Origin: Lottia gigantea
Lineage: Eukaryota > Mollusca > Gastropoda > Lottiidae
NCBI RefSeq assembly: GCF_000327385.1
Contig: NW_008708797.1
Coordinates: forward strand, 2,998,851-3,062,850
Length of the DNA stretch: 64,000 nucleotides
Reading direction: 5' to 3'
The notes beneath the pieces are model-generated. The model was not told the origin of the DNA. It did not search any database and saw only the letters and a list, made by a program, of their open reading frames with translations. The translations under genes were made by a program, and so were the position numbers. Positions within the stretch are counted from its first letter, which is position 1. Each line of letters starts with the position of its first letter. Shown here one piece after another: positions 49,121 through 61,485 of this stretch.

Positions 49121-49265
49121 AGCGTATAAGACTAAGTTTAACAGTGCCCTTCGTTAACTTTAATTAAATATCCAGATAGATTTCAATAAATTTCGGCAAC
49201 ATATTTTTCGTGTATATACAACAACTGTTACATGCTATTTAGGCTTAGAAATATGACAAAACATG

Positions 49266-50620
49266 TCATGGTATGGTTTTCTTATAATCAATATGAAATA
49301 CTGGTTCACTTTGAATAGTTCTGGTTTTAATGGCTGCAATGTTTGATATTTGGTGTCCAACAAACAACACTGTAACAGCTACAAATGGGGGTACGATTAG
49401 GAATTCGTTAGTTCTATCACAATCGGAATTATTTGAATACAAGTATAAAATTGGTTTAACAATGGTTATCACTATGCCCATATATATAATATTCAACTGG
49501 TAATAAAAGTCAAATACAGAACAGGTTTCACATCCATTGGTAACTGAGAGGTTTTCTTTACTATCTTGGAGTTTTTTCTCTTTTTCTGGAAAAGAAATAG
49601 AATGTAATCAATATCTTTATATATATTTTTATATGTAAAAATTCCTAAATATTTCATGCATTTTCAGAACAATTAAGCATTTCACATGACTAACGAATAT
49701 ATTATGTAAAGTAAAATGATAAGTTTTAGAAAGTAGGTAAAATGTACGTAGTCTTAATCGTTTTAAAGAGTGAACCGGGTGACCAATGTGATATTTTTAC
49801 AGTAAGGGAATACACTAAACACAAAATATTATAATAAATATTATATAATAAAAACTCAATTAAAAAAAACACAACGCTTCAATGTACAATTTAAAAATTA
49901 AAATCTAAGTTTATAGGCATCTTGTTACAAACAAAAGTGTTGACAAATTGAGATATCCATTATAAGATATATTAGCATATTATATAATATAATCTCTATG
50001 AAAAAAATTCCTTAGACATATGCAAACGAAAACAGGAATAAGTCTAAATAAATATGTTTATGAGAATATATAAGTAACTTACCTGAAGGATTATTAATGT
50101 AATATAAAATAGAGACCACTGCTATATATTGTGGTAAAATAATACACAGATATATGACAAGGTTGGTGTTACTGGTAGTCTGTGTATATATCAGGTATTG
50201 TGTATCATCTTTGAACACTACTGATGTTGATATTATTTTAATACACCGTACTATCATGTAAATATTGGTTGCAACAGTAAGTATAACTATCGAAATTGTC
50301 CATTGAATTCCAAGATTAAATGCCGGATCGCCCACGTAACGTAACAGATAACTTCCTAACACCAACGTTACTAAAATCTCCGAGAATTGTTGATATTGCA
50401 CTAAGAAAGGTTCATCAATTCCTTCAGGTAGACCTGTTAACACTAAGTCATACAGAACTAAAATATTAAACCCAATTCCTGTTAACAAAGACGTTATAGC
50501 TGGCAATGACGGAAGCAAAAGGTGTCTTCTGCGTAAAAAGAAATGTTGCAAATAATAGAAGCCATTACAAACAAAGATGCTGCGAATTAAAAAATGAGCA
50601 ATTTTACCACCATCCATCAT
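49266..50620 (-). CDS. Uncharacterized multi-pass membrane protein, two exons, 285 aa
   Basis: Exon 1 is 50620-50083 (ATG ATG start) and exon 2 is 49585-49266 (TGA). GT-AG junctions, phase 1, 858 nt in total. I do not recognize the family. About seven hydrophobic spans can be seen: near residues 8-24, 40-62 (SLLTGIGFNILVLYDLVL), 82-100 (EILVTLVLGSYLLRY), 104-126 (QWTISIVILTVATNIYMIV), 152-173 (LVIYLCIILPQYIAVVSILY), 213-232 (IYMGIVITIVKPILYLY) and 246-263 (IVPPFVAVTVLFVGHQI). A hydrophilic Lys/Glu-rich loop with two Cys (CETC) lies between spans five and six, and an NNSDCD loop between six and seven. There is no GPCR DRY or NPxxY motif. It could be a lineage-specific receptor-like or channel-like protein; the function is unknown. 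Confidence 0.7.
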
Positions 50621-51146
50621 TGTCCTTTTGCTATTTCACTTTTCACTGGAGTAAATCATCAAACATAACTCTATGTGTAAAAATCGATTCGCTAAATCCA
50701 GTAAATTGTCAGTAACAGCTTGTTTGTCCTATAAGTATAGAAATGAAAGATTAATGTAGAAAAAATACATTTCATGCTGTATACCTCTAATAGTTAATAT
50801 TGTATACAGGAAATCATATAGCATATACACGCCAAACTTATTAAAGACAAAGGTCACGTATATAATGCACAATTTGATAGCAGACTAAAGTGGGTTATTC
50901 ATATAATTCCTTGATTGTTAATTCATCATATCGATCGAAAATATCTTTACTCAATATTATGAATTTTAATACAATTGTAGAAGGACATCTTTCAATAGTG
51001 ACTTGCAGTGTGTATATTGGCAAATCTGATGGATTTTGCTGTCGTGTGATATCAATATTTTAAACGTATTTACCTGTTTTTTTTAATAAGTGTTTAATCA
51101 ACAAAATAAGACACGATAGACCAATAAATGTATATTTGCACATTTA

Positions 51147-51285
51147 CAATAATAAAATATTCTCACTGTCAAAATAGTGCCAAATATATTATTGCAGAGA
51201 GATTTATGAGAAATATAAAAAACAAATGTTACCAATTACATGATTTAGGTTCTGTTTTAATATTCCATAGATCATATAAGTAAAT
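51147..51285. repeat. Dispersed repeat, copy 2 (copy 1 at 19592-19730)
   Basis: CAATAATAAAATATTCTCAC, TGTCAAAATAGTGCC, ATTGCAGAGAGAT and TAGGTTCTGTTTTAATATTC align with copy 1 in the same order. Confidence 0.55.
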
Positions 51286-51940
51286 CATTAAAGGGTCACG
51301 ACAGACATCCGAAATTGGACGAAAAATGATATATGTTAGACATGTATGACACTTACCTCGTGAAGAAAATGTAACCTGTTGTTCGAAATCCTTGAAGTGT
51401 TATTTTAAAGCCAAGGTTCAATAAATATATATATATATATAGTTTGAGTAGAGACAATGCCAGCGGCTAATAAACCGTTTATCAAGTAATAAGATTTAAT
51501 CACAGATAGAACTTTATCTCGAAAAGGGTTAAAAGATGAAAAAGGATATTATCGTAACCCTTATTTCGTATGTCATACATTCCCTCGGGCAAAGCATATA
51601 TATATATATAGCCCTAACTGTAACCCTACATCTACATAATGTATGGTTATCATAGGGACTAAAATAGTTATAGGCGTAGTAATGTATATGTAAAATGACA
51701 AAAGTTATAATGTAGACCTGAACAAAAAATAACTTGTCGGCCAATGAAATTAGAGACATGATTCGAAAATATAGCATTAAAGTTACTATACCAGCTAATA
51801 AACAACTAATTAAAAAGAAAACCATGGACGAAGTTGGGGATGGTTCTTCTGCAGCACTTTGAAGAGACAACTTCAGAACGGGAAAGAAACATTCAATTTC
51901 GTTACTATATACAGTGGCGGAGCCAGGTTTACGTCCGAAA

Positions 51941-51959
51941 GGGGGGGGGGGGGGGGGGG
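51941..51959 (+). repeat. Homopolymer G19
   Basis: Nineteen consecutive G. Directly before it, CAGTGGCGGAGCCAGG (from 51911) resembles one end of a hAT-type element. The homopolymer length may be an assembly artefact. Confidence 0.9.
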
Positions 51960-52127
51960 TTATCTGAGATTGCCCGAAATTCTAATTTAGTTATGAGATG
52001 TTTGTGTTGCCCCTAGGGTATGTCAAAAAAACCCTTGAAAGAGGTTTATTTTAACATTCAAGCTACATAGTTAATACATTGGTTATGTTACTACAAATAT
52101 ATTCAAAACTCAAAACAATATGAACTG

Positions 52128-52482
52128 ACAAAATATTTTGGGGGGTTTGTGGGGTCAGCTGCCCCTAAAAAGTCACCCAACATGGGTCAATTTTACCCCA
52201 AAAGCTACACATGTCATGAAACATTTCATGAGAAGATAAAAAACACAAAAACCGACAAAATATCTTGGTGGAAAGGGGGGTCAGCTGGCCCCCAAAATTA
52301 CTCCATTTTGTAACAAAGGGGTAAAATATTTTTACCCTAAAAGCATATTTCAAATATCTGTGAGGCTCAACCAACTTGGATCATAATGGGATAAAAACTG
52401 ACAAAAAATTCTAGTGGAATGATGGGGTCAGTTACCCCCCAAAATTTGTCCCTTTTTCCCACAAGGGGTAAAAAAACTGACC
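52128..52482 (+). repeat. Tandem repeat, about three units of 115-130 bp
   Basis: Each unit holds ACAAAATATTTTGGGGGG or a variant, GGGGTCAGCTGCCCC, then a C-poor spacer and AAGGGGTAAAA. The units diverge by perhaps a quarter. It borders the retroelement relic that starts at about 52500. Confidence 0.7.
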
Positions 52483-52499
52483 ATGACCTACACTGTTTA

Positions 52500-53990
52500 T
52501 AATTATAGTGAACATAGGTTATGTCAAATGTATTACAGAAAAACAAAATCTTTGTTCATATTGTGGGAAGACAGGCCATGGAAAAAATGCTCTGACTCGA
52601 ATTCGTAAAACTTTGTGCCCTGCTTACGTACACAAATGTTTAAAGTGCAACCGCGACCATCATATGGAGAGCGTCTGCCGAAGCAATGAAAAGCCACAGG
52701 GTGTAGATACCCCTTCGAAGGTGCTGTGTTTGACGCCTTGTGCTCAATTACACCCTCTAGACAACCTCGATTTAGAAAACCAATCGCCATCGACCATCAC
52801 ATAAATGATCATCTGTCTAGCACATGGATTAGGAAAGGTTCAAGGCCACAGCCATTCATTCCATTGACTGTCAGAGTTAAGGGATTACGAAACGTTTGGA
52901 TTCACCAAAGACACAGACTAACACAACATGGCCGATACCGGATATCAAAGCTGTCTCGCAGGAATTAAAGTGATCTACCACCTCGGTTTGCAAAAATCTG
53001 ATCTCATCCCTGTGACAACGAAAATGCACAGGGCTAATAACCGAGACATTAGGATACTAGGTGCAACAATTCTCCGTCTTTCAGGCACAGATGAACAAGG
53101 CCAGCGTATTGAAACCCGACAGCAGACGTATGTGACTGACTCATCCGACTGATTATTCATCAGCAGAGAGGCCTATATCGCCCTCCAAATTATATCAGTA
53201 AACTTTCCTACTGTGGGGGAAGTTCATGACGAGCGAACAGGTCATACACCAACAGGGGCAAAGCCAACAGACGCTGATGACTGCAACTCTGCCACCAGTA
53301 GCTTGTCAACCATTTGTTCATGCAACCCACATCAAAGACCACCACCGCCACCAAACAAATTGCCATATCCTGCAAATCGTGAGAAGCTTCAACAGTTCCT
53401 GCTCGACTACTATAAATCCAGCCCATTCAACACGTGTGAACATCATCCCCTGCCTCTAATGGACGGCCCACCCATTCAGTTAATGGTAGATCCAAATGTT
53501 ACCCCCATTGCTCACCATACCCCCTAACAGTTCAACTCCAGGATGAGTTAAGGCTGGACTTAAGGATGGTACGTTGTCCTCTAACCAGTCCCAATTGGTG
53601 AACTCGTTAATTGGTGCCACAGAATGGTAATATGTGCGAAGAAAAACGGAAAGTCACTTCGCAGAGTTGACTTTCAACCTCTCAATTCTCACGCTACTCG
53701 AGAAACACATCACACACCTTCAGCATTTCATCAGGCCAGATCAGTACCACATGGAAAAAAGAAGAACGTGTTCGATGGAATGGGTACCATAGCGTTCCAA
53801 TCCGCCAAGAGGATCGCCACCTTACCACCTTTATTACACCTTGGGGTAGATACCGCTACTAGACTGCGCCACTAGGATATATTGCATCCGGTGATGGTTA
53901 TACCAGGAGATGGTTATGATGAAATAGTATCTGACATCCCTATAAGACCAAATGCGTGGATGACGTCCTCCTCAGCAAACCCACTTGCCT
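52500..53990 (+). mobile_element. Ty3/Gypsy-type LTR retrotransposon relic
   Basis: Parts in order on plus: a nucleocapsid-type zinc knuckle (CSYCGKTGHG), a retropepsin-like region (MADTGYQSCLAG), and an RT N-terminal region (KKNGKSLRRVDFQPLNSHAT). No LTRs, RNase H or integrase were recognized. It is fossil, heavily broken (many interruptions) and truncated, and therefore old. The assignment to Ty3/Gypsy rests on motif style only. Confidence 0.8.
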
Positions 53991-54023
53991 GGACACATAT
54001 TGGTCTAAGACTGGTATTGGTTT

Positions 54024-54490
54024 CTGGTTCACTATCATTAACTGTATCAATACTAACCTCTACTATACACTACAGACAAACACTATCAATATCAGTATCA
54101 TTACTGACCTAGTCTACATACTACAGTCAAACAGTATCAATATCTGTATTATTACTGACCTCTACTACAAACTAAAGTCAAACACTGTCATTATCTGTAT
54201 CATTACTGACTCCATCTGTATACCACAGTCAAACACTGTCAATATATGTATCATTACTAACCTCTACTACAAACTACAGTCAAACATTGTAAATATCTGT
54301 ATCGTTACTGACCTAGTCTACATACTATAGTCAAACAGTATTAATATCTGTATTATTACTGACCTCTACTACAAACTAAAGTCAAACACTGTCATTATCT
54401 GTATCATTACTGACCTCTACTACAAACTACAGTCAAACACTGTCAATATTTGTATAATTACTGACCTCTTCTGTATACTACAGTCAAACA
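54024..54490 (+). repeat. Minisatellite, 51-bp unit, about 9 copies
   Basis: The unit is roughly CTACAGTCAAACACTGTCAA, TATCTGTATCATTACTGACC, TCTACTACAAA. It alternates with a variant carrying TAGTCTACATA. ACAGTCAAAC starts recur at 51-bp steps (54072, 54123, 54174, 54225 and on). The array fills the gap between the LTR-element relic and a MITE end. Confidence 0.9.
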
Positions 54491-54630
54491 CGGATAATTC
54501 TGACACATTTGAAGGCTCAAATTTTGACGGTGAGCTGTGAACAATATTACTGATTGGCTTAGCTAAAACAATCCTGTTTCTGAGACTATGAGTATGACTG
54601 GTCAAAAAATTGGAGAAACTGTCCCTTTAA
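54491..54630. mobile_element. Right half of the TTAA-flanked MITE family
   Basis: CGGATAATTCTGACACATTT, GAAGGCTCAAATTTTGACGG, TTTCTGAGACTATGAGTA and CTGTCCCTTTAA match 48984-49120. It abuts the minisatellite directly at its left edge. Confidence 0.8.
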
Positions 54631-54938
54631 AAAAAAATATTTGTCCTGGTCGCAATAAAATTGTTCCATGCTGCATTCATCGAGTTGATTATTTGTTTGT
54701 TTCGAAGTTCATGTTAATTCTGGACACTAAGAAATGTAGAATCGTTTAGAGAAACAACACGTGGTAGTGAAGGCAAGTTTCTGGACGACAAATTGTTTAA
54801 TGAAAGACTAAAAGTCACTTTTTTAGTCACATGATAGCGGATCTAGGCCTGCGCTTTTTGGGGATTTTTATTCTCAAGTCACACTAATATCAATATGACC
54901 CAAGATTACAATTTTTGTGGAAATATACATTACTTACT

Positions 54939-55025
54939 CAGTGGAGTAGCCAAGATTTCATTGACGGGGGTGAGGGGCACCTCTTTTTGGCTTTTCGAGG
55001 GCACTACCCTCTAAATACGCCACTG
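54939..55025. mobile_element. Tiny hAT-like MITE (87 bp)
   Basis: CAGTGGAGTA at the left and TACGCCACTG at the right are inverted repeats with one mismatch. Flanking 8-mers TACTTACT and TAGCTACT agree at six positions, close to a hAT 8-bp target duplication. The interior is non-coding. Confidence 0.6.
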
Positions 55026-58000
55026 TAGCTACTTGTAAAAACGTATTAATATAATACTAGGAGACAAATTGCATAAAATGCAGGAATTTATTTTCAAAAC
55101 TAATTCTCGAACAAAATACCCTTACAATTAATCGATTTGGGAAGATTAGTCCTGAATTGATTTTGAATAGATATACTTGTAATAAGCCTGCTTTCCAATT
55201 CATCAAGGTTAAAAGTAAATTTTGACTAATTTGTAATAAAGATCTATTGCCGAAAGAACAAATAAATGCAGGCTACACCAAATTTCACACAACGCGAAAC
55301 TTTTTTTAGATTGGTTTAGGTTTGAATTGAGAAGTATTCAGCCTTGAACCGTGAACTCTTCACAATCGGCCTTGACATTTATTTGTAAACAAACACAAAG
55401 ATATTTTTTTTTTCAAAAAGGGAATTTTTGATGAACATGATGAGTATTTGATTGCAAAACCGTTATTTTGAATATTTAGTAGTTTTAAGAAATTTTTCCC
55501 GAAGGGAATATGAAATCATGACTAATTTTTAAATAGCTGTAAGAATACTTATGACTATTTACAACGCTTACTACGCCAGTGGTAAATAGCCACTGCCCTA
55601 ATAAACAGTGCTTCGAGGAGATTGTACGTGGTTTTCTTAAAAAATCAAATCTGTGGTGTTCGTTTTCTGGTCAATCCAGAACGATGGTATGCGATAGGCT
55701 AGTCTTTGGTGCGGAACTCATTCGGCAAAAACTATTAGCATGCTTGCTTTTTAATATCATCTGTTTAAGATACATTTTCGTGTAGGAAAACTGTAAGGGA
55801 GCTAACTATTTTACGCCACCGTATTTATCAACTGAACGGAATTTATATATTATGGTTCATCAAACTAAGGGTTTTTTTTGTTGTTGTTCAAAATACACAC
55901 ATTCCAAACATGATACAAGCCAAACGATTGTCTGTTTTATTATTGTTTTTGTTAGTATTATTGCCATTTTTTTGTAATTGATAGTTTTATATCTTGAAGA
56001 ATGTCATGCATTGAAGAGTTTAACGGTGAAAGGGACAGAACTCATATTTGATTACAGACAAATCATAATAATACGTGTTGACAAAATGGATCACTGATAA
56101 AATGATTATATATTGACATATAAATATTAAAACGGAACCTGATACATGTTACTCAGAGTTTGACGCTATGCGATCTTTAGAAATAGACCTATTTCAGCCT
56201 AGTTATCACTACTAAATTTGGACAAGTAGAAATAGATACGTTCGGAACGTTTGTTTAAAGACGTGTGCTAAGGGGCATTTATGATGGAATGGTTTTCAGT
56301 TAAACACAGGTTACATCGTTTGGTTTTATCTGTGTAGGCTTTAGCTTTTTCATTCTGTGCGTTTTGGATAGGTTGACCTGACCTACTTTATGTCGTTTTT
56401 ATCCTTGCGATTGAAAATTGAAACAGAGCACGCAAAATTTCAAACGGTTTACCGTGAATGTTCCGCTTGTGGTCTGGCAAACGGCACGATGCGTTGCTCT
56501 TCTTCATACTAAAATCCGTACTAGCAAGACAATTCCGTTAATCATAATATCGACCAAAATATGACAAAACCCAGAGTAAAAGATGTATAGTTGTGGACTC
56601 CTCCAAAGAGAAGTAGCCTACCATCAGGTGTTGCGACGAAAAAGCATGATTGCTTCGCGCGCAACACCTTCAATACTAGGTCAACATTATCAACAAATTA
56701 GGCTATGACGTTAGGCCTACATTCATATCATTCTGTAACAACCATAAGTCTAGATATCATAAGCGTAGGTCTGTTATATTTTTCTTTTTAAATCAGACAG
56801 ACTGACATCTTTGAAAAATTGTATGCCTCGAAAATCTGGTGTTATTTTTGATTGCTTCTTTCAGAGGCACATGGTTCACCCGGCTTTGACACTTGAACTG
56901 AGAAAGGTCGTTTTGAGTACGTGACGTACAACCTTAACTTTATAATGAGATTGAAAAACATTAATGACATAATCCTTTCAAAGTTCTCCATTCATCTGAA
57001 CTCATATCACAACAAGCTTTCATTTAACATGACCCGGTCATCATCAACAAGAGAAACCCATCCTGAAATATATGTTGTGCATGCGCATTGCTTAAGATTA
57101 AATTGGCGGGAAAATTTGGTTGATTGAGAAAAGGTATGACATCAATAAACGAGATGACCTATTAGAAATCCACTGTAATATTTGGACTATTTTGACCCCA
57201 TCTTCACCTTGCCTATTATATAACCATAAACAATCGGAAACTGGAAAGAATAGAAACATATGTTGATTGAGATGCCATGACCACACCTTCACATTCTTTT
57301 TCAATTATACTTTACAGGTCATGACCTAACTTTGTACTATGAGATAGCGACCGTGTTCAGGACATCTGCAGAGTTCAGATTGAATTTTTGCAATTTGGGT
57401 TTACTTTGATAAAAGTACGTATTACCTAGGGTAGATATTTATAGATTCGCTGACCTAGGGTCTACTGGGCCCCACAGAAGAAAATACGTGAATGAAAAGC
57501 CTGACTTAGAAAGATAGCCTAATAGAAAATGGCGCATTCCTTTGGACAATTTGACACCCCTCCTCCATTTCATCTTCGCAATGTCAAGCTGTTACGAACT
57601 TCGTAGCCTACTCATGCCTTAACTGCAATAGTCACTTTCTTGTATCATGAATGTTTTTTAATCCAGCTAATACAGTCAATCGGAGGTCACGAAGGTGCTG
57701 TATTTGCCGGCGTACAATCAAATCAAATCGCCGCGTTCTGTGATACAAGAATTGTGGCCATTGCAAAAATTAAAAGGAGTTTTACATCCATATGGGCTGA
57801 TGAAGGCGGGCAACACCATGAAGTATGCATTAAGGACAGTGGTATAAGCATACTCTATTTCAATTAGTGGCTATTACAGTCAAGGTATAAGTATGCAGTT
57901 CGCAAAAGCTTAACATTTTGATAGAAGATGCCCCATTTATGGACATTGTTTTAAAAAGATGACGTGTTTATTAGTGAAGAACATTTCAAATAAAAATTAT

Positions 58001-58297
58001 TATATTATTAAATTACACAACTAGTTCTAGATAGTATGATTGACTAGGTACATTATGATACACAATGGCGAAAATACAACGGTAAATGTCTTCTTTATTT
58101 CGATATTTTCTCCACGACATGTGTATGTTATTATGACAGGTATACTCCATTTCAAAGCATATTGCAAACTTCTTTTTTCCACTTGGAACTCTATGGATTC
58201 TTGTGCGTTAATGCCCCTATAGGACGATTCCAACTGGAAATGAATTCTTTGCTATTGAACAGTCTTGCAGTATTTGGCAGGTAGTTATTATTATTGT
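55026..58297. other. Gene-free stretch between the MITE and the CYP26-type gene
   Basis: No supported exon. Short ORFs at 55579, 56921 and 57640 show no recognizable family and have no splice context. The part nearest 58297 should be the P450 3' UTR on minus. Confidence 0.5.
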
Positions 58298-61208
58298 CTA
58301 AAAAGTAAAAGCACGAGGTCTGTTGGTAATGATTTGTGAGAATTCTATAGGTAAACCATCGGAGGCATGTGGCACTGGTAAATAGTTTATTTTGGCTGAT
58401 TCGTTTAACAATCTCCATTTACAACTTCTGGATAGTTCAATTGCGAATATTTTTAGCACTAATTTAGCTAATTCTTTCCCAACACAAGCACGTCCACCAC
58501 CACCAAACGGTAAATAACTAAACTTTTCATCCTTAATGCTATTCCATCTTTCTGGAGCAAATTTTTCCCCATGATTAAACACCTCGGCAGCTTCTTGTGT
58601 CTCCCTTATACTGTAAGCTAGAGTCCAACCCTTTGGTATTTGGTATCCCTAAAATTTATAACAAATGGATAGGTTATCATATATTAGCAGTTAAAGAAAC
58701 CTCGACATAAGAATCAGCTCCAACCACAGTGCCAAACAGTTATACAGGTGTGTTTATACTAGAAAAATTCAATTTCGAATGCGCGAGTTCGAATGCTAGA
58801 ATTCCATGGCGGTGATGGTAGATTCTTCAGATCTTTTTAAAGAGCTTGACTTAATTAATTGGTTGGGGATCAAAGATAATATAACAATTGATATACTTAC
58901 ATCCAGTTCAAAAGACTTGATAACTTTTCTAAACCCAGCACCAACCGGTGGTGATATTCGTAATGTTTCTTTAACCACATTTGATACGTAAGTTAATTTA
59001 TTGATATCATCTAACGTTATTTTTTTGGTGTCTTCATCTAACCCATATTCAAGAAGCTCGCCAGCGATTTTATCTACAACACTCTTATTTTTGGCTAGCT
59101 GAGAGAGTAGGGAGGCTGCAGCGCTAGCACAAGTAGCATGTCCAGCAAACAACAACTCTAACCCGACATCTTTTAACTCTTCCAAGTTAAGTTTTTCATC
59201 GTCACTCATATCCATCATTAACATCATGGCATCTTTAAAATCAGCACCAGATTTCTTATATTTATCTTTAATGCACTCTTCGATTTTTGCTAGTAAGACT
59301 TTTCTCGCTTTCATTCCCTGAAAAAAAAAACAATACAAAATTGATATTTCAATGTGGATAACGGTTTTCTACATTATGACTTTCCACTAAAATAGATACT
59401 TTGGAATGTAAATAGGCATTCGTTTTTCAATCGTTTGCTCTTTTGTGCCTGTAGTAGGCCTAACTAGCGTATAAACATAACCCACTAATCAAATTTTTAG
59501 GAAGGATTTATAAATGGTTAACAGCCTGGTGTAAATTCGTGAAATTCGAAAAGAAAAATTAAACTTTATATACATACCTTTGACAGACCTGTACCAGGTA
59601 TATTCAGCGGTAATGAGAAGAGATTATCAAGAAACACTCTAAATACAGTTAATAATTTCTGATGTTCGGACTGTACCATATCAAACCCTACTAATATTTG
59701 ACACGCCACTTTAAAGGTCATTCTTTTACATTCCGGATAACCGAATACATAACCTTCATGGCACCACTTTCTGATAAATTGTTGGACAACCTGTTGTATA
59801 ACTGGTACATACGACGATAAGGCATTGTGGCTGAAGGCTTTCAATAAGGCTTTTCTTCTTAGTTTATGAGTGGCACCAACAGCATGAGAAACTGCTCCGT
59901 CTCCCATCAACATACGGACACTTGTTGGCCAGTACGTTGTTACCAAGGAATTTTCACCCATTAAGATTGTTCGAACATTTTGAGGTCCAGATACTCTAAT
60001 AGTAGGATTTCCAAGGATGTGTGTCTTAAAAATGTCTCCATAAAATTTCTTCCTACTTCTAAAGAAGTTTGCACCCTAGAAAATGAACAGAAGGACATTG
60101 TGACATCATGGTAGAGAAGAATGTTATTAAGCTCAGTGAAATATACGCATGAACAAATATGGAAATAATATAGAAGTTTGGTACAATGCGAGTACATGTA
60201 TTTTAGGACAAGGATTTTGTCTATTGAAACATTTGTCTATTATAACTTTCTCTGAATGGCTAATAATATAGTACAAAGATTAATATACTCACCGATATGA
60301 TAAAACTAATAGTTTCACCCAGAAGTGGAATACCAAGACTTCCAGGAGGTAGTGGCAGTGATAAAGTTGGGTCTTTAGATACATTATAATAAATATTCCA
60401 TAGTTTCCACGAAACCACTATTAAGACAGTCGGTGATATAGCAGGAGACAAATATTTCAAGATTTCTGTTGGTAGATTGTTTGATATTGTAACATTTGAC
60501 CTGAAAAAGAAGTTTTATTTTAAATCCTTCCTCAAAATCACTTCAGAAATAAGTAATATCAGTCAACCATGGCATTTGGAATCTCAAAGCAATTCTAAGA
60601 ATTAGTGGGCTCTCAGATTTTAAACCATACAGCATTCCTTTTTTTTAAATCCCGAAATATGCTGTTGATTGGTTTCTTTTTATATCTCACATACATAAGA
60701 ATAATGTAAAGAATAGAAAAACACCCAATCTTTCCTAATGCTGTAAGTTATGTATGACCTGCAAAATTTGACCTCTGTATACAGTACATGTTTTATAGCT
60801 TTTGTGTATCTTTATACGTAACTTTAAATCTAGATAAAGGATTTAAAGCAGATCACTCACTTGGTTTTATCTAATTGTTCAATATCATGTAACATACCAA
60901 CATAATGCAGATTATAATTAAAGAAGATTTTAGCTGCCTAATCTTAAACTGGCAGATCTATCATTTGTCATCAAGTTGAGGAGTTTAAAATTTTTTATGA
61001 TAAACTCATGTATTATTGCGGACGAACCAATAATATTTATTCACTGTTTTTTTTTTCAATATTACATGTACTTTATTCTATAGTACTAATTATTAATACT
61101 TTTAACCATTTATCACGAAATATTTTTGTCAAAACAATTGGCGACATTCAAAATTAATGAATTAAAAAAAATTAAAACATGACAAATTTTAAAAACTTAC
61201 ATATCCAT
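58298..61208 (-). CDS. CYP26: CYP26-type cytochrome P450, complete, 493 aa
   Basis: Five exons on minus: 61208-61201 (ATGGATAT), 60500-60293, 60075-59578, 59317-58901 and 58648-58298 (TAG). All GT-AG, phases close, 1482 nt. After an N-terminal membrane anchor come the PPG hinge (LPLPPGSLGIPLLGET), KFYGDIFKTHILGNPTIRV and ILMGENSLVTTYWPTSVRML (both characteristic of CYP26), the I-helix (LLFAGHATCASAAAS, 293-307), the K-helix ETLR (355-358), FAPERW, and the haem loop FGGGGRACVG with Cys432 as axial ligand. CYP26 enzymes hydroxylate retinoic acid in the ER and so clear it. The I-helix acidic residue before Thr is Ala299 instead of Glu, which is unusual. In a lophotrochozoan the true substrate may differ. 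Confidence 0.95.
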
Positions 61209-61388
61209 GACTGTAACTGGAATAACTGTCTTATCAGGTTTCTGGCGAAGTGTTCCACGAGACTTGACTATACGAGGTATATATGATATTTGGTTGGATT
61301 TCAATCAAACGATAGGTTTTTATAGGAAGATTAAAGTTGGGGTCTTCCCGCCTCTTTATCATTCGAACTCCAGGCGTAATCGACAACC

Positions 61389-61485
61389 TCCTTTATAAGG
61401 TCACAAGACGTCATGAAATGGGTGGGTTTTGAAATAAAGAACTTTTGCTTTGATTGTCGCCGGATGAACTCTGAACCTTAGGTCA
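61389..61485 (-). promoter_or_regulatory. Candidate promoter of the CYP26-type gene with nuclear-receptor half-sites
   Basis: Within 100 bp, about 190-280 bp upstream of the start codon, lie AGGTCA (61398-61403), TGAACT-C-TGAACC (61465-61477; on minus a one-base-spaced direct repeat GGTTCA-G-AGTTCA) and AGGTCA (61480-61485). CCTTATAAAGG on minus (about 61390-61400) is TATA-like, and GACGTCA (about 61408-61414) is CRE-like. RXR-partnered receptors bind such half-sites. In vertebrates CYP26A1 is controlled by promoter RAREs. Function here is inferred. Confidence 0.4.

Noticed and set aside
51529-51822. Hydrophobic minus-strand ORF (MVFFLISCLLAGIVTLMLYF...) upstream of the orphan membrane gene
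   Set aside because: It might be a paralogue remnant, but it lacks supporting splice sites, runs into TA-repeat sequence, and has no recognizable similarity, so it is not called as a gene.
57640-57867. 75-aa plus-strand ORF with GGHEGAVFAGVQSNQIAAFCD
   Set aside because: Suggestive composition but no recognizable domain, splice sites or neighbours. Left unannotated.
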